Virus record (IMG/VR): IMGVR_UViG_3300013099_000058
Location: 1-30,905 of that record
Reading direction: 5' to 3' (one strand)
Origin: a virus
DNA length: 30,905 nt
Part shown: piece by piece, positions 15,687-24,243 of the stretch
Numbering within the stretch: the first letter of the stretch is position 1
Layout: each line of letters starts with the position of its first letter
Program-made: the position numbers and the translations under genes
Notes under the pieces: generated by a model
The model's database searches: none
Told to the model about the DNA's origin: nothing
Seen by the model: the letters and a program-made list of their open reading frames with translations, nothing else

Positions 15687-18600
15687 TTGAGCAATATTGA
15701 TATAAGTAAATATTTAGCAGATGCACAGATTGCTGCAAATGATGTATATAACAACTCCTCACAACGTAAATCAGACAGACTACAAGAACGTACCGCTTCA
15801 AAGCAGGAACGTATAGGTACTTATGATAACCTAGTACAGACTGGGTATTTTGACCCTACTCAAAGCGTAGTGTCTAGTAACAACTTCAGAACCATAGACG
15901 GTGACACATTTGATCTTGGGCGAGATCATAGTACACGTATACTCGGTTCAGATACCTATGAGTCTACTAAGTCTAACTACAGTCAGTGGATAGCTGACCC
16001 TAAGAACCAGGATAGGATGAATAGACAAGTTGCTGCACTAACTGCAGCCACTGGTACACCTGCTACATACGCTGATGTCTTCGCTGCTGGTGATAAGCAG
16101 AAAGCAGAAGCCGATGCGGTCCTCCATGGCAACCTTCCCGTAATGCTTCAAGAAACTCTCCTACAGAATGCTGGTACACACGTAATGAAGAACGGTAAAC
16201 CTGTTAACTACGGCAGAGATCTAGGACATTACACCACATTAGGTGGGCAGTACTCTAATCCTGATGGTACTACTGGTAATGGTGCTATTGAAGTACTAGG
16301 AAGTAATGAACAGCAAGCGTTGGCTGATATGCAGAAGTATGGTACAGCTAAGTACGCTGGAGATACTTCTGAACATACAGCTGCTAACTTTGTACCAGTT
16401 ACGTCAGATGATGGCTTCTTCGATAGCCTTCTGAGAGTTCCACAGGCGATGCTGGCAGGAGCTGGTAAGAGTACCTATGATTTAGCAGATACAGCAGTTG
16501 AGGCTGTTGGTAACATTGCTGCACGTGGTGCTGAAGCTACAGGGTTTGACTCTATTGCGGACACCGTAGATAAAATGGATATTGCTACTGACAAAGAGAA
16601 GACTTCCCAGGTTAACTCCCTTATAGGGTACGACAACAAACACTCAGATAGTATTATGAAAGAATCAGGAGATAAGTACGTTAAGGCTATGAAAGATGTT
16701 GATCTATTTAGCCCTTCTACTTGGGGTAATATAGATACTGAGGCGCTAGGGGATTCAATCACTACTGCACTCTCTACTCCAGAGACAGCAGGTTATAGTT
16801 TTGGGTACTTAGCACCTGCTCTTATGGGTATACTTGAAAAAGGTGCGGTTAAACTGCTTAGTGTTGCCGGACAGCAAAGTGCTAAGAAGGTTGCAACTAT
16901 AGCGTCTAGTAAGACGTTATCTAAGGCTGCTAAGCGTAAACGTATTGCAGCAACTACTAGGAATATGTCATTAACTGATAAGTCTAAGATGGTACTAGCA
17001 GATCATGCTGATGCCCTTGGGTATGGTGCAATGATGACCAATGACCAACTAGATGAAGTTATGGTAGCTAACGGTGGTGAGAGAGAATCTCTATTTAAAG
17101 TCGGTTCAATGCTTGCACTAAACGCGGCAGGTATGAAGTTAGATATGGCTTCTGCTAGGGCTATAACTACTGGGCCTGGTGCTGCAGATAAACTAGTTAC
17201 AGCTCTAAAAGGTATGGGTAAAACTAAAGCTACACAGGTAATGGCGGCAGTAACTGCGTACGCTGCTAAGTTAGGCGCTGCCGGGTTAACGGAGATGCCT
17301 CAAGAGTTTACACAGTCATACATAGAAGCATTCAATAAGGCGTACGGAGTTAAGCAAGCTGATGGTACTAAAATGTCAGCTAAAGAGGCTGCGTTGTCAG
17401 AAGAAGTTCGTACAGAGGCTGGTCAAGGCGCTATAGCAGGGCTTACCAGTGCACCATACATGACGGCAGGTGCCTCAGTCGTAGGAAAGGTAAAAGAAGG
17501 CTTAGGACTAGCTGTAGGTAAAGCAGGGGAGAGCCTACAAGCACGTAAAGATGCTAAGGCTGTAGACACTGGTTGGAAGACTCCTGAGAGCATTCCTGAT
17601 GAAGATCTAGGTAGTGCTGTTGAAGCAATACATGAGGCTGAAGCTGGTATAGAAAGAGATGAAGAGCAGCCTTACAATAGAGAAGCGCATGCAGCTGCAG
17701 TTGTTAAGATTGACGAGAGAGAGGCTCCTATAGCTGAGTTAGATACAGATGATGTAGCCAACCTTCAAGAGGGCCAAACAGCTGAGATACTTCAAGAGAC
17801 TGCTAAAGGGTTTGACCATGACTATGCTATGGGTATGGAAGTACTTAAAGAGCAAGCAGCTATGGCTGTTGATAATGGTATTACAGATGTACACCCTAAC
17901 TTCGTGGAATTTGTTAAGCAAGGGATAGGAGGGTTGCAGGCTGATGCTGATGCCGTACTCGCAGCTGGTGGTACTAACAAGGCCGCAGCTATGCAGGCTA
18001 AGATAGATAGACTTATACCACTACTTACTGCTAACACTACACAGGAACTCAGTGCTATACTGAATGCACCTGGTATGGACGATAATACTAAGATTGCCCA
18101 GATAATGGGTAGTTCAGCTACTAGTACAGAGGATATAGATAACATCCTTAAAAGTACAGAACCTACAGAGAAGCAGAAGAAGTTACTAGAGTTAAAAAGA
18201 CAGACTATTATAGATGTTGCTGGCGTTAAGGAACAGAAGCTGACTGGTGGAGGAGCTAAGCCTGGTGTTATGCAATGGGCTGCAATGCTTATGGATGGTA
18301 AAGAGAATCCTGCTGCTATTAAACGTATTAATAACTTTGCAGATGGTCAGAGAACTAAGCTTAAAGAGTTTCAGAAGGTTATAGATGACTGGGATGTTAC
18401 GAATGGTATGGAGTGGACTAAAGAAGGTAATACCAAAGTGTATCCTCACAGTGACACTACACTACAGAATAAGATGCACTTACGTTCTAACTCTTCCATA
18501 AATTCTAAGTTAAGCTCCCCTATTACTTATAAGGGTAGTACTTATAAAGACATAGGTACTATTGCTAACCTAGCTAATGAAATGGAGAACGAACAAGTAA

Positions 18601-19667
18601 GACTAGATGAGTTACAGGCACTAGCTAATGATACGTCACCAGCAGCACAGCAAGGTGCCCAGGAGACACAAACAGGAACTAAGGGTAAAGATACTAGTGT
18701 AGCACCTGTAACGCCTTCAGCGCCAGCTGAGGATGCACCTGGTACTGGTGAAGGGCCAATGACTGGACAGGAACGTAGGGATAACCAGAACGGTAGCATT
18801 GCTAGGGACATTGCCAGTGGTAATGGTATAGCTAAAGATGACTTCCAACACTACGAGGCTAATAAGGCTGCGATAGATGAGTTAGTTGCTAGTATTAATG
18901 AAGCTAACAAGCCTACTGTAGAGGATCCTGTAGACACGTCACCAGAGACCCCTACGGAGCCCGTGAAGGCACCGGAGAAGAAACCTGAGGTAAGTACTCC
19001 TGTTAAGCCTGATAATGGCACTGACACCAACAGTATAACGTTAGAAGAAGCTAAGGCTTGGAAGAGACCTAAGATGCCTGACTGGTTAACCCCTGGTAAG
19101 GTAAGTAATTGGAATAAGGCAGTTGAAGAACTTGGAGCGGCCTATAAGAAGTTACCTGGTCTTGTGTACATGGCTGATAGTGGCAGGACTGCTGCTATGA
19201 GAAGGGATGCTAAAAAAGAACTAGATGCCCTCAACAAAAAGATCACAGCACGTAAGAATACTATTCAAACTCTAATGAAGAAGCCTAAGAAGTCTGATAG
19301 ACAGAATAGGATTGAGGATGCTGGCATTGAAAACTCTACCACTACTACCGATCCTGAGCAGGCTGCTAAGGATGTTAAGAATGCTATGAAGGGAGATCCT
19401 GTTAAGGTTAAGGAAGAAGATGCTGAAACTATAACAGAGCTGGACAAGGACTACGTGAGCCCAGACATAGACTATGCTGCTGAGATAGCTAAGCTGGATG
19501 CTAAAGAAACACCGGTTAAAAAGCAACCTACAACAGAAGATGCTATAATTGCACCAATAGAAGAAGACTCTACTACGATTGTAGAGAGTATAAACACAGA
19601 CCTAGACGCTATATTCAATTCATTTGAAACCGACGCTGTCGATGGTACTAAACCTTGCGGGATATAA
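15687..19667 (+). CDS. Giant virion protein A: N-terminal part of split vRNAP, SNase-like motif
   Basis: 1326 residues from a TTG start, with AAAGGATAT (15677-15685) directly upstream. Residues 70-92 match the staphylococcal-nuclease active site: Ile70-Asp71-Gly-Asp73-Thr74, Arg84, then Asp89-Thr90-x-Glu92 (compare SNase Asp19/Asp21, Arg35, Asp40-Thr41-x-Glu43). Tyr175-Gly-Arg177 could be the second catalytic arginine (SNase Arg87), after a longer insertion. Residues about 368-395 and 577-610 are hydrophobic or amphipathic. Pro/Thr/Glu-rich linkers lie at about 980-1030 and 1075-1110. The only cysteine seen is Cys1324, third from the end (Cys-Gly-Ile). Protein B follows one base behind the stop. 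By order and size it corresponds to the N-terminal third of the N4 vRNAP polypeptide. That equivalence is inferred. Confidence 0.7.
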   Translation: MSNIDISKYLADAQIAANDVYNNSSQRKSDRLQERTASKQERIGTYDNLVQTGYFDPTQSVVSSNNFRTIDGDTFDLGRDHSTRILGSDTYESTKSNYSQWIADPKNQDRMNRQVAALTAATGTPATYADVFAAGDKQKAEADAVLHGNLPVMLQETLLQNAGTHVMKNGKPVNYGRDLGHYTTLGGQYSNPDGTTGNGAIEVLGSNEQQALADMQKYGTAKYAGDTSEHTAANFVPVTSDDGFFDSLLRVPQAMLAGAGKSTYDLADTAVEAVGNIAARGAEATGFDSIADTVDKMDIATDKEKTSQVNSLIGYDNKHSDSIMKESGDKYVKAMKDVDLFSPSTWGNIDTEALGDSITTALSTPETAGYSFGYLAPALMGILEKGAVKLLSVAGQQSAKKVATIASSKTLSKAAKRKRIAATTRNMSLTDKSKMVLADHADALGYGAMMTNDQLDEVMVANGGERESLFKVGSMLALNAAGMKLDMASARAITTGPGAADKLVTALKGMGKTKATQVMAAVTAYAAKLGAAGLTEMPQEFTQSYIEAFNKAYGVKQADGTKMSAKEAALSEEVRTEAGQGAIAGLTSAPYMTAGASVVGKVKEGLGLAVGKAGESLQARKDAKAVDTGWKTPESIPDEDLGSAVEAIHEAEAGIERDEEQPYNREAHAAAVVKIDEREAPIAELDTDDVANLQEGQTAEILQETAKGFDHDYAMGMEVLKEQAAMAVDNGITDVHPNFVEFVKQGIGGLQADADAVLAAGGTNKAAAMQAKIDRLIPLLTANTTQELSAILNAPGMDDNTKIAQIMGSSATSTEDIDNILKSTEPTEKQKKLLELKRQTIIDVAGVKEQKLTGGGAKPGVMQWAAMLMDGKENPAAIKRINNFADGQRTKLKEFQKVIDDWDVTNGMEWTKEGNTKVYPHSDTTLQNKMHLRSNSSINSKLSSPITYKGSTYKDIGTIANLANEMENEQVRLDELQALANDTSPAAQQGAQETQTGTKGKDTSVAPVTPSAPAEDAPGTGEGPMTGQERRDNQNGSIARDIASGNGIAKDDFQHYEANKAAIDELVASINEANKPTVEDPVDTSPETPTEPVKAPEKKPEVSTPVKPDNGTDTNSITLEEAKAWKRPKMPDWLTPGKVSNWNKAVEELGAAYKKLPGLVYMADSGRTAAMRRDAKKELDALNKKITARKNTIQTLMKKPKKSDRQNRIEDAGIENSTTTTDPEQAAKDVKNAMKGDPVKVKEEDAETITELDKDYVSPDIDYAAEIAKLDAKETPVKKQPTTEDAIIAPIEEDSTTIVESINTDLDAIFNSFETDAVDGTKPCGI

Positions 19668-19668
19668 T

Positions 19669-22600
19669 ATGAGCTGTACAACATTTAAAGATTTAAATAC
19701 AATAGAATTAACACTTAATAATAAAGTATTAAAGGGTAACGCTAAAGACGCTACACCTAAAGTTAAGGCTGAAGGAGAGGCTGCTCAGAGAGACTTAGCA
19801 AGAGTTGAGCAAGCTAGAGAGTTACTAGAACAGCAAGCGTTCTACGATGACCTAGGTGTTACCATAAACGAGGCTGTATTATCCGTAGCTGATGACTTTA
19901 CTGAGGAGTATGAGAGTGATCCTGAGTACATTAAGTTACAGGAAGAGTTAGAGGCTATTATGGCTAATAAGACTGCAGCTGTAAATAAAATACTTAAAGC
20001 AACATACTACAATTCAAATAGTAAGTTCGGTAAGGTTAAAGGGGAGTATAAAGATGGTAAGTTTCAAATAGAGAATGCCGCTAATTATAATGAAACTCTA
20101 GACTCTTGGATAGATGGTAAGAATGAGTACATAGCTTCCCAGCAAGAAGCTGTTGAGAAGTTTAACTACATCTTAGCTAACTCTCCGAAGCTATCTGCAG
20201 ATAACAGAGCAGCTGTTGAGAGTAAGAAGTTTGATACTCAGGAGTCTATAAAGAAGGCCCAGGGTAAAGTTAAAGAGTGGGGAGGCTACAAGGCTTCTAA
20301 TGAGGCTAGAGCTAAACAAGCATCTAAGAATGTCAATGCTAAAGCTAAGGCCTTAGAGGAGAGTAAGGCACAAGCCGCTGCACTACAATTAAAGAATATA
20401 GAGATAGAGGATTACAAGGCATCTAAGACTGCAGGTGCTAAAGTGTTAAACACTGCCCCTGGTAACCATGGTTCTAGACTTAGTGATTTCTTAAAGCCTA
20501 AAGTTGTATTCAATAGGCTTAAAGAATACACTAATAATATAAGTGCTGCATTCACATCAGCTATGACATCTGCTATGTCTATTATGGAAGTGAAGGCTGT
20601 TAAGAACTCAGAAGCTATACTCACAAGAGTTGTAGCAAATGTAGAGGCCTCAGTTAAAGAGTACATGAATAAAGATATGGCTATTATAGATGTAGCTTAC
20701 CCTAAGGTTGGTGAAGGTTACCAAAGTATCTCCCAGTTATTACTAGTAGATGGTAAGCTAAGTGATGAAGTAACTTTAGCTATTGCTGTTGCTTCTACTG
20801 AATGGATGGCTAATGTGTCTTCAATGAGAGCAGGGCACCGTACTGAAAAGGTTGCCAAGCAGTTGCTTAAGAAGTCTGCAGGAGACTCTATGACACCAGC
20901 GGAATGGGATGCCATAGCTGATGTTGATATGTTTTTAACTACAGCTGCTAACTCTTTAGGTGCTGATATATCTAAGATAATTGGATGGTCTATAGATTTA
21001 GAGAATGATCCAGAAGCTGATCTAAAGAAAAGAAAGCTAGATAATGAGTTGGGACTAATTGCCCTACATGCACTAGCTCGTACTACTAAGGATAAGGACG
21101 GTAAGAAAGTACCTGGTATTATCACTATTAAGACTAAGGATAGTGCTGACATATTTGTTAAGAATAACACACTAGTTGAGAACGGTAGAAGTCGCCAGCT
21201 CAATGTAATAAAGTTTACAGCTAAAGGTAATGCGTATTTAGACAATAAGTCTGGTATTGCTTCACGTACAGCAAGGCTAATCTCGGATATATTTAATACT
21301 GAGAAGAAGTTGAAGCCTCCACGAGGTGCTAAAGCCAAGAAGAAGGTATTCAAGAATAAGTCTGGTATTCAGAATAAGCATACTACAGTTAATCCTACAG
21401 TACAGAGTGGCTTAAATGCTGCACAGAATGTTAAGTGGAACTGGAATGATGACTTTATAGGTGATGTGTTCCTAATGCTTGAAGATGAGGCCGGTAGAGA
21501 ACGCTTAGAGAAGTTAATGGGATATGTAGATCCAGCAACTAAGCACGTTAGGTACGCTAAGGCACTTACTTCTGAGAACAACAGGATTAAGAGAGAGATA
21601 ACAGAGCTTGAGGCTGCAAGAGCAGAGGCTATGCGTAAGGGTAATACATCAATATTCTTTGACTACTTTTATGGTAAGAATGGTAGAGTTTATGTAGAGA
21701 CTAATACTCTTAACCCTCAGCTATCTAAGTTACAGCTAATGGCCCTCTCATCTGAAGAAGGTGTAGTAACATCTGATAGAGATGTTGATATGTATGATAA
21801 AGCAATGGCTGGTGCATTTGGAGTTAAAACAGATAAGTTAACTTTACAAGATGATGTTAATGGTACACCAGGTATATTAACTACTTGGGCTAAGACCGAA
21901 GCTAAGTTACAAGAGCTAGAGATAAATACATTAGGCCTTGAAGATGCTATTACAGCTGTTGAAGACTACAATAGTGCTATTGATAGTAATAAAGATATGA
22001 GTAAAGCTGAGAAGAAGGCTGCTAAGATTGGTGGCTATGGCCCGCTACTTTTTGCAGGATTAGTTGAGTATCGTAAGTATGCTAATGCTAAAGCACTAAA
22101 TGGTAGTACTAAAGGGGTTAACCCTACTATTATTATGGAAGTTGATGGTGTTACTAATGGGTATGTACTTAAATCACTACAGATGCCTCTATTAGATGAT
22201 ATGAAGACATCACTGCAAAGTGGTGGGGTTATGATAGGTACTAGGTTTGATAAGAAGCCTAAACTAAGTAAGTACCAAGTGTGGGAGCAAGATGCAGAAG
22301 GTACTAGTGGAGTTATGTTTGAGTACGGAAGTACTACACAGCAGATAATGGATCCAAGTACACTAGATGCGTATGAAGTGCCTGCTAAGAAGATGGATGT
22401 GATGTTTCAAGCTATCTTTGGCAAGAAGAACACACAGCCAGAGTCTCTTAAAAGGTTTGCAGAGTTAGCTACATCGTCTAGCTTGTTTGCACTTAACAAT
22501 GACGGTAGTACGGAAATGCCTGAGATTACTAGAGAGTTTATGAAGCCTCCGTTTATGACGTTTAACTACGGTGCTGGTATGACTGGTATTATCCAGGATA

Positions 22601-24243
22601 TGGCTGACACTACCATAGATGAAGTATACAGCCTTTTAGAGCAATTACATGCAGCAGAGTTAGCTAATGATAAAGATGCCTCTAAGGCTCTTACAACACG
22701 CCTTGAGGCACTGTTTAGAGCTAGTAATGATACATGGGTTAAAGGTGAGAAGGGCTGGGAAGCTACTTCTACACCAATTGATTCAGAGCAGTTAATTAGA
22801 GAGTTACATACAGCTATAAGTAACGGTACTTTACTGCAGTTTAATATACCTCAGCCAACAATAGATGCCATGGGCTCTAGTGTTAAGGCTAGTGTAGGTG
22901 AAATGGTTAAGGAAGTATTCCAAGACTATAAGCCATTCATTGATGCGTCTACTACGATTAATGATTCATTTAAAGTTATGTTTAGATTGTTTAAAGCTAG
23001 ATTAGATGATGCTATAGAGTTTAGAGAGAAAGAGTTAAGTAGACCTCTTACAGAGAATGAAGTAGATGCAATTATCAGTGTACTAGGTGACTCGATGCCA
23101 GCTATTCAAACAGCACTTGCTGAAGGTGCTAAGGATAATCTAATTATTATGGACGAGTCTGCATCATTAGTTGATGCTGGTGAGGACGGAAAGATTACAG
23201 GTCAGACTAAGTATAGATACAACACTGCAACTGCTACTGCTCGTAATAAGACTAAGATTAACGCGTTAGAGCAGAAGCTCGCTACTGCTGCGAAAGGGCC
23301 TGAGTACAATAAGATTGCTGCAGAGATTAAGACCTTAAAGAACGGCTACACCTCTTCACAGGCTAAGCAGTACATATTGATTGAAGCTATGGCAGCTGGG
23401 TCAGTTATCCCTATTCACTTTATAGATGGTGTGTTAATGGCTAGTACGTTATCACAGACTAATGGCATGGGTAATCACGATGCTGTATATGAGTCGCCAC
23501 TAAATGTAGATCAGACTAGTAGCCACTACGATATGAAGATGGCACAGATAAGTAAAGAGTACAGTTTAACTGCTGAGATACTTAAAAGTCTCATATCAGC
23601 TATTAATAGTGCAGAGCCTGGACAGGTTAAGAAAGTTAATGAGCAGTACTTAGTAGAAGCGTACGATGTAACTAATAGTACAACTGTGCAGTCTGTAATT
23701 AGTGACATGAAGGACTTATATAGAAACTCAGAGAGAGGGCGTACAGAGGTATTAAGTAACCCTATACGTTACGACCACTTAGCTAATGAAGGTGGACACT
23801 ACGATTGGAATATGAGTGGGGAGGACTACGTAACACCTCCACTAGGTGCTAAGCTTTCATACAAGTTCTCTCAGGCTGATGAAATAGAGATGGAGAGTAG
23901 TACGTTTACAGACTCTGCTTTTGTAGAGATGTCATACCCTAAAAGTAACAATCCTGACAGAGTTAACCGTAAGAACACTGTTAGTTCAGTAGCTAAGCTT
24001 GGAGGCAAGTATATAGTGCATGTTGATGGGTGGGGTAACGCTGCGATTGTTGATGGCAAGACTGGGTTAAACAAGACTGGTAAGGTTAAGTTTGATATAG
24101 CGGAACTGGAGAGGCTACTTAAGATAGCACCGGTAGATCCTGCTATAATACCAGTTAAAAATAAAGCTACGTTAGATGGTTATAGTGATGCAGCAACAAG
24201 TGCAGCTCAAAGTATACTAGATAACGCGTGTGGGAGTAAGTAA
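19669..24243 (+). CDS. Giant virion protein B: virion RNA polymerase, N4 vRNAP-like catalytic part
   Basis: 1524 residues from the ATG at 19669. A longer reading from 19624 overlaps gene A and is rejected. It has the phage-type single-subunit RNA polymerase motifs in order. The Gly-Arg motif is Gly672-Arg673-Val-Tyr with Asn-Pro-Gln behind it. Motif A is Asp826-Gly-x-x-x-Gly831. Motif B is Arg955-x3-Lys959-x3-Met963-Thr964-x2-Tyr967-Gly968. Motif C is His1270-Asp1271. The two catalytic aspartates are thus Asp826 and Asp1271. The distances are wider than in T7 RNAP and nearer to those I recall for N4 vRNAP. The enzyme would be injected with the DNA and transcribe early genes. The first 600 residues are helical and lysine-rich. 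Only two cysteines are seen, Cys3 and Cys1521 (four from the end). No N4-like polypeptide of 3500 residues surrounds it. A and C take those places. Confidence 0.9.
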   Translation: MSCTTFKDLNTIELTLNNKVLKGNAKDATPKVKAEGEAAQRDLARVEQARELLEQQAFYDDLGVTINEAVLSVADDFTEEYESDPEYIKLQEELEAIMANKTAAVNKILKATYYNSNSKFGKVKGEYKDGKFQIENAANYNETLDSWIDGKNEYIASQQEAVEKFNYILANSPKLSADNRAAVESKKFDTQESIKKAQGKVKEWGGYKASNEARAKQASKNVNAKAKALEESKAQAAALQLKNIEIEDYKASKTAGAKVLNTAPGNHGSRLSDFLKPKVVFNRLKEYTNNISAAFTSAMTSAMSIMEVKAVKNSEAILTRVVANVEASVKEYMNKDMAIIDVAYPKVGEGYQSISQLLLVDGKLSDEVTLAIAVASTEWMANVSSMRAGHRTEKVAKQLLKKSAGDSMTPAEWDAIADVDMFLTTAANSLGADISKIIGWSIDLENDPEADLKKRKLDNELGLIALHALARTTKDKDGKKVPGIITIKTKDSADIFVKNNTLVENGRSRQLNVIKFTAKGNAYLDNKSGIASRTARLISDIFNTEKKLKPPRGAKAKKKVFKNKSGIQNKHTTVNPTVQSGLNAAQNVKWNWNDDFIGDVFLMLEDEAGRERLEKLMGYVDPATKHVRYAKALTSENNRIKREITELEAARAEAMRKGNTSIFFDYFYGKNGRVYVETNTLNPQLSKLQLMALSSEEGVVTSDRDVDMYDKAMAGAFGVKTDKLTLQDDVNGTPGILTTWAKTEAKLQELEINTLGLEDAITAVEDYNSAIDSNKDMSKAEKKAAKIGGYGPLLFAGLVEYRKYANAKALNGSTKGVNPTIIMEVDGVTNGYVLKSLQMPLLDDMKTSLQSGGVMIGTRFDKKPKLSKYQVWEQDAEGTSGVMFEYGSTTQQIMDPSTLDAYEVPAKKMDVMFQAIFGKKNTQPESLKRFAELATSSSLFALNNDGSTEMPEITREFMKPPFMTFNYGAGMTGIIQDMADTTIDEVYSLLEQLHAAELANDKDASKALTTRLEALFRASNDTWVKGEKGWEATSTPIDSEQLIRELHTAISNGTLLQFNIPQPTIDAMGSSVKASVGEMVKEVFQDYKPFIDASTTINDSFKVMFRLFKARLDDAIEFREKELSRPLTENEVDAIISVLGDSMPAIQTALAEGAKDNLIIMDESASLVDAGEDGKITGQTKYRYNTATATARNKTKINALEQKLATAAKGPEYNKIAAEIKTLKNGYTSSQAKQYILIEAMAAGSVIPIHFIDGVLMASTLSQTNGMGNHDAVYESPLNVDQTSSHYDMKMAQISKEYSLTAEILKSLISAINSAEPGQVKKVNEQYLVEAYDVTNSTTVQSVISDMKDLYRNSERGRTEVLSNPIRYDHLANEGGHYDWNMSGEDYVTPPLGAKLSYKFSQADEIEMESSTFTDSAFVEMSYPKSNNPDRVNRKNTVSSVAKLGGKYIVHVDGWGNAAIVDGKTGLNKTGKVKFDIAELERLLKIAPVDPAIIPVKNKATLDGYSDAATSAAQSILDNACGSK

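Noticed and set aside
19624-19668. Longer start of the polymerase gene
   Set aside because: It overlaps the end of gene A in another frame; the ATG at 19669 with GGGAT upstream gives the Met-Ser-Cys start and no overlap.
20718-21353. 211-residue ORF on the - strand
   Set aside because: It lies wholly inside the polymerase gene, opposite conserved coding sequence, with no ribosome binding site; a shadow frame.
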